From positions 4,354,800 through 4,418,799 of the forward strand of contig CP126122.1 in the NCBI GenBank assembly GCA_030123565.1: a DNA stretch of 64,000 bases, written 5' to 3'. The notes under the pieces were generated by a model. The model made no database searches. It was not told where the DNA came from and worked only from the letters and a program-made list of their open reading frames with translations. Of the stretch, positions 48,290 through 59,011 are shown one piece after another. The stretch is from Nitrospira sp. (GTDB lineage Bacteria > Nitrospirota > Nitrospiria > Nitrospirales > Nitrospiraceae). The stretch's first letter is position 1; every line of letters starts with the position of its first letter. The translations under genes were made by a program, and so were the position numbers.

Positions 48290-48769
48290 TTACTTCACGA
48301 ACACTTTTTCGCGCTGGATCTTTTCCTGCAGTTTCAACAGGCCATCGATCAGGGCTTCCGGACGCGGCGGGCAGCCGGGAATGTACACGTCGACCGGGAC
48401 GATCTGGTCCACTCCCTGGACCACGGCGTAACTGTTGTAATGGTTGCCGGAGGTGGCGCAGGACCCCATGGAGATGACGTAGCGTGGCTCCGCCATCTGG
48501 TCGTAAATGCGGCGGATGACGGGGGCCATCTTGCGCGTGACCGTGCCGGCCACGATCATCAGGTCCGATTGGCGCGGCGAGGCGCGGAACACGCCGGCAC
48601 CGAACCGGTCGATGTCATAGCGCGAAGACACGCTCGCGATCATCTCGATGGCGCAACAGGCCAATCCGAACGTCATGGGCCACAAAGAAGACTTGCGCGC
48701 CCACCCGACGAAGGCGTCGAGATTCGTCGTCATGATGTTGGCATCCAGCTGGCGCTCTAAAAAACTCAT
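48290..48769 (-). CDS. nuoB: NADH-quinone oxidoreductase subunit B
   Basis: 159 residues. Ligands for the terminal 4Fe-4S cluster N2 are the tandem Cys in [11 protein letters not shown], the Cys in [20 protein letters not shown] and the one in [19 protein letters not shown]2 reduces quinone. The gene has a conventional length for the short NuoB forms and is separated by about 105 bases from nuoCD, with no repeat of the structured family there. Confidence 0.96.
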   Translation of the reverse strand: MSFLERQLDANIMTTNLDAFVGWARKSSLWPMTFGLACCAIEMIASVSSRYDIDRFGAGVFRASPRQSDLMIVAGTVTRKMAPVIRRIYDQMAEPRYVISMGSCATSGNHYNSYAVVQGVDQIVPVDVYIPGCPPRPEALIDGLLKLQEKIQREKVFVK

Positions 48770-48829
48770 ATCCTCCTCACTCCCCTAGGTCCTCTAGCGA
48801 GAAGGAGGATGAGTGATCGAGCCGGCTCC

Positions 48830-48948
48830 AACTGCGCGCGTCGAACGAGGGCCTTCCGAGGCCGCGCGTTCCGCGAGGTGCGCGACGCGAAGCATAATGA
48901 GCGTCACGGTTGCGCACGCCGGCGAGACGGTGAGCCGGCCGTGTCCTG
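48830..48948 (+). repeat. Structured dispersed repeat, copy B (nuoB-nuoA spacer)
   Basis: 119 bases, same length as copy A. HP1 outer arms are GAAC and GTTC where copy A has GATC and GATC, a compensatory change, and the inner stem becomes GGCC/GGCC. HP2 (GACGC/GCGTC) and HP3 (GCCGGC/GCCGGC with a 10-base loop) are kept. Conserved blocks are AACTGCGCGC, GCGAGGTGCGCGACGCGA, TGCGCACGCCGGC and GTGAGCCGGCCGTGTC. Confidence 0.65.
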
Positions 48949-48982
48949 GAGGCGGCTCGGTCGCTCATCACACATCCCATCC

Positions 48983-49354
48983 TCAGTCCCATTCGAGTGC
49001 CCCTTTTTTCCACGCATACCAGAATCCGACGACCAGGACGCCGATGAACACGACCATCTCCACCAACCCTACCAGCCCCAGCTTCTTGAACGCCACGGCC
49101 CAGGGAAACATGAACACGATTTCGATGTCGAAGATTACGAACAGCATCGCGATGATGTAATAGCGAATCGGAAACTGCACCCGGGCATCCGAAAACAGGG
49201 GGCTGCCGCTCTCGTAGGGCGCGAGCTTGGCACGATAGGGCCGGCTCGGCCGGACGATGCGCCCGACCAGGAGTTGGACCGCGCCGAAGGCGAACGCGAT
49301 CACGATAAAAATCAGGATCGGGATGTAATTCAGCGGAGCCGCTTCACTACCCAT
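48983..49354 (-). CDS. nuoA: NADH-quinone oxidoreductase subunit A
   Basis: 123 residues, first gene of the nuo operon. Three membrane helices; conserved AKLAPYESGSPLFSDARVQFPIRYYIIAMLFVIFDIEIVF-type core carries the acidic residues (YESG, FDIE) of the quinone-arm interface. nuoA precedes nuoB by 213 bases containing the structured repeat. Confidence 0.95.
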   Translation of the reverse strand: MGSEAAPLNYIPILIFIVIAFAFGAVQLLVGRIVRPSRPYRAKLAPYESGSPLFSDARVQFPIRYYIIAMLFVIFDIEIVFMFPWAVAFKKLGLVGLVEMVVFIGVLVVGFWYAWKKGALEWD

Positions 49355-49362
49355 GTGATACC

Positions 49363-49392
49363 CGTGAAGCGTGAAGCGTGAAGCGTGAAGCG
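49363..49392 (-). repeat. Tandem heptamer (CGTGAAG)4
   Basis: Four perfect tandem copies of CGTGAAG followed by CG, just upstream of nuoA in the spacer to the methyltransferase gene. It is the purest example of the heptamer family in the window and a likely site of copy-number variation. Confidence 0.75.
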
Positions 49393-49432
49393 CCGGTCAC
49401 CACAGTGCTCATCATTCCTCGTCGTGGCCTTG

Positions 49433-50605
49433 TTACGCGGCCGATTGAGTCGCCAAAATCGATCCGAAGAACGGTTGGAACTTCAGCCCATCCAATTCCG
49501 GCTTCGGCATGCCCTTGTGCTGCACCAGGACTTTGAACGTGCGCCCCATGCCGTCCGGCCGCAGCAGATGAATCGCGGCATAAAATTCCGGTGACTCCGG
49601 CTGGAGCGACTCCAGCATCTGCTCCGCACCCAGGCCGATCAAAAAACTCATTTGATTCGTAAATCCGGTCACGTCCAGCCCGGCCTGTTGGCCCGCCTGC
49701 GCCAGGGCCGTGAAGTCCACATGGGCGGTCATGTCCTGCTCACCCACCCGGTCGTAGGCATCCTCAGACGTGGTCTGGTGGTAGTAACAGAGGAACGTGC
49801 CGTTTTTACGGTCCGGCCCATAGAGATCCTCGGACGTATGGCCGTAGTCGATCGTCAGGACGGTGCCGCCCGCCATGGCCTGCGCGACCTGTTGCATCCA
49901 GCCGATCGCAGCGAGATTGATTTCCGTGCGATAGCCGTCGGGCAGGGTAATGCCGCCATCCCGTAAATAGCTCGCCAATTCCATGGAGAGGGGACGATAG
50001 ACCTCGCTGAATCGATCCTCACGAACATCGACATAAATTTCTTGCGGCTTGCCGTCGATGACCGCGATGCGATGAACCGGAAAGGCATCCACCAGCTCAT
50101 TGGAAAAGAAGAGGCCGGTGACGCTGTCCGGCGGCAGGTCCTCCAGGCGGTCGAGCCAGGCTACACGGCCGGGTTGTTCGATCCAGGGTGCCAGGTTCTT
50201 TTGCTGGAGCATGCGCATCGAGGCACTGCGCTCGATCAAGAGGTAGCGGAGACGGTCACCGAGGTCGGCGGGAGCATTTCGGCAGGTCGCGAGGAAATCC
50301 CGAGCCAGCAGGCCCTTGCCCGCGCCCATTTCAACCACCGTGAAGGGATCCGGATGTCCGAGGAGCACATCGAGTTGCTGCGCCTGTCTCGCCAATGCCT
50401 GGCCCAGAATCGGATGGACGTCTGAACTGGTATAGAAGTCGCCCGACCACCCGATGCGTTCCTGGGCGGGATCGACCGGGCGCACGTAGTAGCCGAATTG
50501 CGGGTGATAGAGAGCCAGCTCCATGAAACGGGCAAACGAAATCGGACCTGTCGCCGCAATCTCGCGCTTGATCTCCGCCAGAAGTTGTGGATGTCCGCTG
50601 CTCAA
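49433..50605 (-). CDS. MidA/NDUFAF7-family SAM-dependent methyltransferase
   Basis: 390 residues from a TTG (no ATG before residue 28). Family features: IKREIAATGPISFARFMELALYHPQFGYY at the N-terminus, GDFYTSSDVHPILGQALARQ, the SAM-binding VVEMGAGKGLLARDFL, and GLFFSNELVDAFPVHRI, IDYGHTSEDLYGPDRKNGTFLCYYHQ, DMTAHVDFTALAQAG. This is the COG1565 family. Mitochondrial NDUFAF7 (MidA in Dictyostelium) dimethylates an arginine of the 49-kDa subunit, the NuoD homologue, early in complex I assembly. Its position directly upstream of nuoA on the same strand supports the same role in this bacterium. That specific link is an inference. Confidence 0.88.
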   Translation of the reverse strand: MSSGHPQLLAEIKREIAATGPISFARFMELALYHPQFGYYVRPVDPAQERIGWSGDFYTSSDVHPILGQALARQAQQLDVLLGHPDPFTVVEMGAGKGLLARDFLATCRNAPADLGDRLRYLLIERSASMRMLQQKNLAPWIEQPGRVAWLDRLEDLPPDSVTGLFFSNELVDAFPVHRIAVIDGKPQEIYVDVREDRFSEVYRPLSMELASYLRDGGITLPDGYRTEINLAAIGWMQQVAQAMAGGTVLTIDYGHTSEDLYGPDRKNGTFLCYYHQTTSEDAYDRVGEQDMTAHVDFTALAQAGQQAGLDVTGFTNQMSFLIGLGAEQMLESLQPESPEFYAAIHLLRPDGMGRTFKVLVQHKGMPKPELDGLKFQPFFGSILATQSAA

Positions 50606-50743
50606 AGTGACACCACCCTTGTCGGTAGTCGAGGCTCATTTTGCGTGCCGCCGCAAGAAACCGCTCTCCTACCGGATTCTTTAGGGAAAAGAGGGGGTTA
50701 GATTAGCCGCTGGCCTGGAGGCAAGTCAAGGTGAAAACGGGGC

Positions 50744-50861
50744 AATGGTGCGGGTCCTGTCATGGCGAACAGCCCCACCGTGCTCGCTCCACCCATCCCC
50801 CCAGCGGGGCCCTTACGCTGCGCGCGGCGGGGCGACCCGTTCGCCCGCCACCCGCACCATT
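50744..50861. repeat. 118-base imperfect inverted repeat
   Basis: Outer arms are perfect over 12 bases: AATGGTGCGGGT (50744-50755) and ACCCGCACCATT (50850-50861). Nested arms GGCGAAC (50764-50770) and GTTCGCC (50839-50845) pair next, and a GCCCC/GGGGC pair lies inside. The tip holds CCCC-AGC-GGGG. It could be a mobile MITE-like unit, a cruciform or a structured RNA. There is no transposase nearby. Confidence 0.6.
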
Positions 50862-50973
50862 CCCCCTGGCAGGGAGTTGTGGGAATGAAGTGCAAGCGGT
50901 CGCTTTCCATTGCGTGTGGCTGGACACTCAGTCTGATGGTTCCTCAGCAGTCACCCTGTCCGAGAAATATTTT

Positions 50974-51258
50974 ATGGCGGCGGTCGTCGTGCAGGCGAAT
51001 AGCAACACCCACGAGGCTCTCTCATTTTTTCTCATCAAGATGGGATGGGCTGGCCTGGTGGCTCGAGTGGCGGAAGCGGGTCGTCTTTTTCTCTTCCAAG
51101 GGGATCAGGCAGGCGTGTTTCTGCGGATCGCGGAGGTTCGAATACCGTACGTGCTGAACAGCGGCGGCCGCGTAAGCGGATGGCGAGGACTGTTTGAAGA
51201 TTCGTTTTGCGAGGCAGCGAACGAATCAAGTTCCACAGCCAAGCCGCTGAAAGCATAG
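50974..51258 (+). CDS. Doubtful small hypothetical protein
   Basis: 94 residues from the ATG at 50974: MAAVVVQANSNTHEALSFFL... then LIKMGWAGLVARVAEAGRLF and LNSGGRVSGWRGLFEDSF. Composition is protein-like, with amphipathic helices, and not the Arg/Pro-rich pattern of random frames here. There is no ribosome-binding site and no known family. It may be a remnant of a longer gene, as the frame is open upstream to about 50731. Confidence 0.25.
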   Translation: MAAVVVQANSNTHEALSFFLIKMGWAGLVARVAEAGRLFLFQGDQAGVFLRIAEVRIPYVLNSGGRVSGWRGLFEDSFCEAANESSSTAKPLKA

Positions 51259-51307
51259 TACGGTCGAACCGAAATGTTTCAGCAGAAACTGTCTGCCGAT
51301 CCCATCG

Positions 51308-54010
<2,703 letters not shown>

Positions 54011-54262
54011 GCGGGCGCACCTTTATTCTCGCAGGCGAGGCTCGAAAGGGGAGCATCGGCTCGGCGGCGGAGTATACAGGAATTCACAAGGGAATCCTAC
54101 CGAAACAGCGGTGGTTGTCTCAACTGGTTCGCGGTGAAGGTCGCACGGTCGTCGCCGTCGTTGCTTTCGGATGTCCTGCCGTCTATAGTGGGGTCCATCG
54201 CTCCACCGATTATTCCTTATTCTTGCGGTGAAGGTCACCCACGGATTCTACTGCGGACTTCG

Positions 54263-55336
54263 ATGCAGCGAGCAGCCTGTTTCCGGCCTAACCTTCTCAC
54301 ATGCCTTCCGCTCTTCTGTCTTGTCGTTTCCTTTTTCACGTTCGAGTCATCGGCAGCCACATCCGTTGAATCGGCCAGGCGCAGTTATGAACGGGGCGTC
54401 ACGCTCTTTCGCGAGGGCGATGCCGACGGCGCGATCGAGGCGCTGAAGAAGGCGATCGCCCAGAATCCGAAATTGGCCGAGGCGTACCATGTGTTGGGAC
54501 TGGTCTACTTCCAGAGCAAGCGCAATCCGGATGAGGCGATTCAGGCGTACAAACAGTCGCTGAAGTTGGGCCCGCCGTCGGCGGAGATCCTCAATGACCT
54601 GGCCGATGTGTACCTCGCGCAGGGACGGGGGACCGACGCGGAGGCGACGCTGCGGCAGGTCCTGGATATCGCGCCGGGAAACGAAGAGGCCCATCTGGAT
54701 TTGGCGCGGCTCTATGAAGAACGGCATGATCGTACGAACGCCGTGAAGATGTATCGATCCTTGCTGAGGGTGCGGCCCGACCATGCGGAGGCCCTGTACC
54801 ATCTGGCCAATCTCTACGACAGCCAAGGCGACCTCAAGATGGCTCGGGAGCAACTCACCCGCCTCACGCAGGCGAATCCACGGCATGCCGATGCCTGGTA
54901 TCTGCTCGGGCGCCTTGCCGAGCGGGGAAACGACTTGCACGCGGCGGCTGCCGCCTTTCAGCAAGCCATTGCGGTAAAGCCGGATCTGGTCGATGCCCAT
55001 TACAACCTGGCCTTCGTCTACCGGAGTCAGGGGCTGTTACCGGAAGCCGAGCGAGAGTTTCTGGAAGTGGTCCGGTACCGCCCCGAATATGCGGAGGCCC
55101 ATTTGAATTTGGGGATGGTCTATACCAGCTTGAATCGATTGGACGAGGCGGAGAAGGAGCATGAACGGGCCATCGCCCTCAAACCCAATTCGGCGGAGGC
55201 TCACTACAACCTCGGGGTCTTTTACGAACTCCACCGCAAGGACATGGTCAGGGCCCTGGCGCAATATCGGCGGTACCGGGACCTGGGCGGACGGGATGAA
55301 CGGGTGGAGCGCATCATCGGCCTCGGAGGCTCTTAG
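54263..55336 (+). CDS. Exported tetratricopeptide-repeat protein
   Basis: 357 residues from the ATG at 54263, chosen because a signal peptide follows (LLTCLPLFCLVVSFFTFESSA); the open frame extends to 53999 without secretion features. About eight to nine TPR units follow from residue 35 (SYERGVTLFREGDADGAIEALKKAI, LAEAYHVLGLVYFQSKRNPDEAIQAYKQSLKL, VDAHYNLAFVYRSQGLLPEAEREFLEVVRYRPEYAEAHLNLGMVY are representative parts). Such periplasmic TPR solenoids act as assembly scaffolds. No specific partner is visible; the next gene starts 85 bases downstream and may be co-transcribed. Confidence 0.85.
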   Translation: MQRAACFRPNLLTCLPLFCLVVSFFTFESSAATSVESARRSYERGVTLFREGDADGAIEALKKAIAQNPKLAEAYHVLGLVYFQSKRNPDEAIQAYKQSLKLGPPSAEILNDLADVYLAQGRGTDAEATLRQVLDIAPGNEEAHLDLARLYEERHDRTNAVKMYRSLLRVRPDHAEALYHLANLYDSQGDLKMAREQLTRLTQANPRHADAWYLLGRLAERGNDLHAAAAAFQQAIAVKPDLVDAHYNLAFVYRSQGLLPEAEREFLEVVRYRPEYAEAHLNLGMVYTSLNRLDEAEKEHERAIALKPNSAEAHYNLGVFYELHRKDMVRALAQYRRYRDLGGRDERVERIIGLGGS

Positions 55337-55421
55337 TTGGTTGAATAGCGGCGAATGTTGCGTTGACGGTCCCCCGGTCATTTTGTTACGCTGCGCATCA
55401 GCTATCTCGGTTTTTTTCTCT

Positions 55422-55727
55422 ATGAGAAGTCCGTTCTTCAGAACCATCGTCTGGGTCGTGGCCTGTGCCGTGATCGTGTTGCTGGGCCTGACGACCGGCA
55501 GCGCCGTGGCGCACGAGATCCAACATGCGGCGCATCACAACGCCGGCATGCATGGGTCCGGTATCTGTGCCTGGATGTGCGCCGCCGCCGGGGCACATGT
55601 GGTGACCCCCGTTCACCAGGCGCAACTGTTTGATCTGGTCGGCCACGTTCCTCTCCGTTCCGACAAGACGTATCTGTCTCAACCGCTCGTCCAGAGCCGG
55701 CCTCGCGCACCCCCCATTTCCGCCTGA
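55422..55727 (+). CDS. Small membrane protein with His cluster and CAWxC motif (copy 1)
   Basis: 101 residues. One N-terminal membrane segment (IVWVVACAVIVLLGLTTGSA) is followed by HEIQHAAHHNAGMHGSGICAWMC, a His-rich stretch running into a Cys pair spaced CxxxC, then a hydrophobic AAAGAHVV. The C-terminus ends VQSRPRAPPIS. The protein at 59542-59862 has the same layout (HSGFCAWAC, and ending ASRAPPDRS), so the two are paralogues at either end of the locus. The His/Cys layout suggests metal binding in the periplasm, but the family is not one I recognise with certainty. Confidence 0.65.
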   Translation: MRSPFFRTIVWVVACAVIVLLGLTTGSAVAHEIQHAAHHNAGMHGSGICAWMCAAAGAHVVTPVHQAQLFDLVGHVPLRSDKTYLSQPLVQSRPRAPPISA

Positions 55728-55854
55728 TCCCCGGTTCACGTTGTGCCGATCGCGCTCCGCCCGTGATGCAGGAGCGCGTGCGGGCACAGTTCAGGCTCTG
55801 TTGCGCCTGGGCAGGCGCATTCCTTTTCCAGACCCTTCATGAACGAGGCGATAG

Positions 55855-57123
55855 ATGTGCAGGGTTCCTGACTTCAGCGTGGTCCTGAGGGCCGCCGTGG
55901 TTCTGTTCTTGATGTCCGGCTCCAGTGCCGTGGCGTCGGCCGAGAATGGCCGCCAGGCTGCCGTCGTGCTGGAGGCGCCCCTCACACTCCTGCAGGCGAC
56001 GACGACGATTTCCCCTCCCACCCTGCGTTTCAGCCGAGAGGGGCAGTTGCACGCCGCCTGGATTGAGAAAAGCGGGGGACAGGGAGAGGTCACAACGGTG
56101 CAGGTTCCGGCTGGCCAATCGGCGGCAACACCGGTGCGGGTGAGTCCGGCCGGAGACGGGCCGGAAGCCGTCCATCAGTCGCCGGGGTTTGCCATCGGGA
56201 CCGACGGGGCTCAGTTCGTCACCTGGTCTTCCGCCAACAGGGCTCCGGGGTCGTTGTTCGCGTCGGACCTCAAGCTCACCCGCTCGGCCGACGGCCACCT
56301 CTTCCAGGCGCCGGTGCAGGTCAATGACGATGGGTTGGCCATCTCGCATACGTTTGAAGACCTGTCCGTGGGCAAGGACGGCGAGGTCTATATCGCCTGG
56401 CTGGATGGACGAAACAAGGATCGGAGCGGAGCCGGTGCCATGATTGCCTGCTCGCGAGACAACGGGGCCACGGTCGGGAAGAACGTGGTGATCGATGGAA
56501 TGGCCTGCCCCTGTTGCCGTCCGATGCTGGCCCATGCGCCGGATGGATCGCTGTGGGTCGCCTGGCGCAAGACCTTCGAGGGAAATGTGCGGGACATCGT
56601 GATTGCCCGTTCGACCGATCAGGGACGCACCTTTTCTCCGCCGATGGTGGTCAGTCGTGATGGGTGGGTCTTCGACGCCTGTCCTCATCGAGGCCCTTCG
56701 ATCGCCTTCGATGGCCGGGGACGGCTCTATATCGGCTGGTACACGGAGGGTAAGGACGAGCAGCCGCGTCTCTTCATCGCCACGTCGGACGACCAGGGCG
56801 CTACCTTTTCAACAGCGGCGGCGCTGCACTCCGCCGTGACCTCACTGCCGGACAACCTGCAGATGGCGGTCCATCCGGACGGACAGATCGTGGCCGTGTG
56901 GGAAGAGGTCACCGGAGTGCGGAAGCGAGTGGTCATGCGGGTTTCGACGGATCGCGGGCAGACATTCGGTCAGATGCAGACCTTGAGCGGCGGGTCCAAG
57001 GCCGAGCACCCGACGGTGGCGATCCACGACAGTGGAAGGGTGGCGATCGGCTGGACCGAACATGCATTCCCGCACAACAAGATCATCGTGCAACAGGGGC
57101 AATTGCAGCGGGCGGCACAGTAG
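55855..57123 (+). CDS. Exported Asp-box (BNR/sialidase-like) beta-propeller protein with CPCC motif
   Basis: 422 residues with a signal peptide (VVLRAAVVLFLMSGSSAVASA). At least four Asp-box repeats (SxDxGxTF/W type) are visible: SRDNGATVG, STDQGRTFS, TSDDQGATFS and STDRGQTFG, plus a looser SADGHLFQ. These mark a six-bladed sialidase-like propeller. No sialidase catalytic Arg triad or Tyr/Glu pair can be recognised, so enzymatic sialidase activity is doubtful. DGMACPCCRPMLA and FDACPHRGPS provide four cysteines in the middle of the fold that could bind a metal or form disulfides. Its place between CAWxC proteins, TonB and a TlpA-like thioredoxin argues for a role in periplasmic metal or ligand handling. 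Confidence 0.75.
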   Translation: MCRVPDFSVVLRAAVVLFLMSGSSAVASAENGRQAAVVLEAPLTLLQATTTISPPTLRFSREGQLHAAWIEKSGGQGEVTTVQVPAGQSAATPVRVSPAGDGPEAVHQSPGFAIGTDGAQFVTWSSANRAPGSLFASDLKLTRSADGHLFQAPVQVNDDGLAISHTFEDLSVGKDGEVYIAWLDGRNKDRSGAGAMIACSRDNGATVGKNVVIDGMACPCCRPMLAHAPDGSLWVAWRKTFEGNVRDIVIARSTDQGRTFSPPMVVSRDGWVFDACPHRGPSIAFDGRGRLYIGWYTEGKDEQPRLFIATSDDQGATFSTAAALHSAVTSLPDNLQMAVHPDGQIVAVWEEVTGVRKRVVMRVSTDRGQTFGQMQTLSGGSKAEHPTVAIHDSGRVAIGWTEHAFPHNKIIVQQGQLQRAAQ

Positions 57124-57169
57124 CGCAGTGCGGTCGGCCCCATTCCAAGGGCAAGCAAGCGGAGGCGTC

Positions 57170-57628
57170 ATGAAGAAGCAGGCCTGTCAGAGAGCGAAGT
57201 GGATCGGTGTCCATGGGCTGATGGGGGTGGCGTTTCTGTTGTGGGCCTCGGTTGTTTCCGCCGCCGACGCGAAGGGCGAAAAGACGTTCCATATCGTCGT
57301 GACCGACCAGCAGGGCGTCGAAACCGAACTCAAGAACGGCATCTTCTATTGGGAAGAAAAAATGAGCGAGACCTCCTTCGTGCCCCATGAACTTCGGCAC
57401 CTGCCGTCCAAACGGGGCACGGCCACGGTCAACATCAAGTTCGAGCAGATCAAACAGATCGAGATCAAGCCAGGCGCCGACAAGGCCGCGCCTTCGATGA
57501 CCGTGACCTTGACCAACGGCAAGAACGGAGAATTCGTTCCGGCGGTGGACGGCAGCTTCAAGGGCGAGTCCGATTTCGGGCAGGTTGAGGTGCCGATCGG
57601 ATCGATTTCCAAAGTGGTGTTCAAATAA
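57170..57628 (+). CDS. Small exported protein of unknown function
   Basis: 152 residues with a signal peptide (LMGVAFLLWASVVSAADAKG). The start at 57170 has GGAGG 4 bases upstream. The body is beta-rich: TFHIVVTDQQGVETELKNGIFYWEEKMSE, LPSKRGTATVNIKFEQIKQIEIK and a C-terminal VEVPIGSISKVVFK. The phrase 'I.f..I..I.ik' around a carbohydrate-module-like core suggests a small sandwich domain, but I cannot name it. It sits between the propeller and tonB, 34 bases before the latter. Confidence 0.6.
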   Translation: MKKQACQRAKWIGVHGLMGVAFLLWASVVSAADAKGEKTFHIVVTDQQGVETELKNGIFYWEEKMSETSFVPHELRHLPSKRGTATVNIKFEQIKQIEIKPGADKAAPSMTVTLTNGKNGEFVPAVDGSFKGESDFGQVEVPIGSISKVVFK

Positions 57629-57662
57629 CGCGAGGATGGATCGTTTCGGAAGGGGGCATCCC

Positions 57663-58907
57663 ATGGACAATGTGCTCATGGCGCAATCTGGACAATCCAA
57701 ACAGGCATTGCAGGGGTGGGGAGTATCCTGCCTGTTGCATGCCTGCCTCGCGCTGGCCGCGTTCGTCCTCATGCCGAAGATGGCTGTGCTGGTGCAGCAC
57801 GAGCCGTTCAAATGGGACGTGGCCTTGGTGGAGGCTCCGCGCGAGGTCGTGCGATCGGAAGAACCGGCACCGGCACCTCAGGCGCAGCCTCCGACAGCGA
57901 TCAAACCGCGGCGTGAGCCGGTGCGTGCCGTCGAGCCGCCTCCCCAGCCGGTACAGCGACAGGTGGAAACGCGGATGGAACCTCAGCCGGTTCAACGGGC
58001 GATGCAACCGGTAGAACGGGTGGTGCAGCCGGTGCAGCGGGAGCCGCAGCCGGTCGTCGAAGCGGTTCGGCCGAAGGAGCAGATTCAACCGCCGCAGGAA
58101 GTCGTTCAGGTGCAGCCCAAGCCTATCGAGCAGCAGGAGGTTCAAAAAACCGAGCCGGTGGTTCAGGCCGCGACTCCAGCCGAGGTGAAGCAAGAGGTCG
58201 CTCCGGCGGTTGAGCAGAAGGTCGTCGAATCGATGCCTGTTGCAGCCCAAACCTATCAGGCGCAGCCGGTGGTCAGCGCGCCTCCCGCCGTGAAGACCAA
58301 GCCCGAGCCGGTGGTGACGGCGACTGCGCCGGTTGTACAGCAGGCTCTTGCTGCTCCGGCCGTCGAACCGGCTCCGGAGGGCCCGACTCCCGCGCCCCCG
58401 ATGAAAACGACAACCGCAGCCAGTGAGCCGCCTCCCGCTGCTCCAGTTCCTGTTGCAGCGGACCCGGCCCCAACGCCGCCCGCGCCGGTTGCGGCGGCAG
58501 AGCTGGAACCGGCCGTAGCGCAGCCTGCAGCTGCTGCCGAGGCACAGCAGGATCCCGCCACGCTGCAAGAACATCAGGTCGTGGCCCGCGCGGTCACCCC
58601 GAGGCCTGCGACCAAGGCCGACTATGGTTGGTTGGCGGAGTCGCTCCATCGCCGCATCATCGAGTTGCGACATTATCCGAGCACTGCCCGCTTGAACGGG
58701 TGGGAAGGCAAGGTCGTGCTGAAGGTGTCGATCAAGAAAGACGGGCAACTGAAGGATGTCGAGGTCGTAAAGAGTTCCGGCCATGAGTCGCTGGATCAGG
58801 CGGCGATGGAAGCGGTGCGGCGAGCCTGTCCTCTGCACATGAAACATGAGCTGGCGGCCCCGATGGTCGTGTTGCATCTTCCGGTCAGTTACAGCCTGAA
58901 TCGATGA
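57663..58907 (+). CDS. tonB: TonB energy-transducing protein
   Basis: 414 residues from the ATG at 57663, which follows GAAGGGGG. One N-terminal membrane helix (GVSCLLHACLALAAFVLM) is followed by a very long periplasmic spacer of about 270 residues rich in Pro, Val, Gln and Glu (repeats like QPVQR, VQPKP). The C-terminal TonB domain is SLHRRIIELRHYPSTARLNGWEGKVVLKVSIKKDGQLKDVEVVKSSG, ending HLPVSYSLNR. TonB transmits proton-motive force from ExbBD to outer-membrane receptors. No exbB or exbD lies in the window, so it must use energisers encoded elsewhere. Confidence 0.92.
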   Translation: MDNVLMAQSGQSKQALQGWGVSCLLHACLALAAFVLMPKMAVLVQHEPFKWDVALVEAPREVVRSEEPAPAPQAQPPTAIKPRREPVRAVEPPPQPVQRQVETRMEPQPVQRAMQPVERVVQPVQREPQPVVEAVRPKEQIQPPQEVVQVQPKPIEQQEVQKTEPVVQAATPAEVKQEVAPAVEQKVVESMPVAAQTYQAQPVVSAPPAVKTKPEPVVTATAPVVQQALAAPAVEPAPEGPTPAPPMKTTTAASEPPPAAPVPVAADPAPTPPAPVAAAELEPAVAQPAAAAEAQQDPATLQEHQVVARAVTPRPATKADYGWLAESLHRRIIELRHYPSTARLNGWEGKVVLKVSIKKDGQLKDVEVVKSSGHESLDQAAMEAVRRACPLHMKHELAAPMVVLHLPVSYSLNR

Positions 58908-59011
58908 CCGATTGTTGAAACAGGCCGCCGGCTCAGCAGGTCCTGCTGGTGTCACCCTAAAGGTGGCGGCTGAAGCGGAACAATAACTGAGGCAGGCGTG
59001 TTGGTGGAACG

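Larger units (their letters stand above)
50606..51307. other. Long spacer between midA-type gene and secA
   Basis: 702 bases holding a 118-base inverted-repeat element (50744-50861), upstream signals of the methyltransferase gene, and one doubtful small frame (50974-51258). Nothing else recognisable. Confidence 0.5.

Noticed and set aside
33917-49354. A 2M-type complex I with duplicated nuoM, as described in some nitrite oxidisers
   Set aside because: The operon has single copies of nuoL, nuoM and nuoN, plus nuoE, nuoF and nuoG, so it is a conventional 14-subunit arrangement with fused nuoCD.
49363-49392. Possible CRISPR-like repeat
   Set aside because: Seven-base tandem units without spacers and no cas genes; it is a microsatellite-type repeat.
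55855-57123. True exo-alpha-sialidase
   Set aside because: Asp-boxes define the fold only. The catalytic Arg triad and Tyr/Glu of sialidases are not recognisable, and the gene context is not glycan catabolism.
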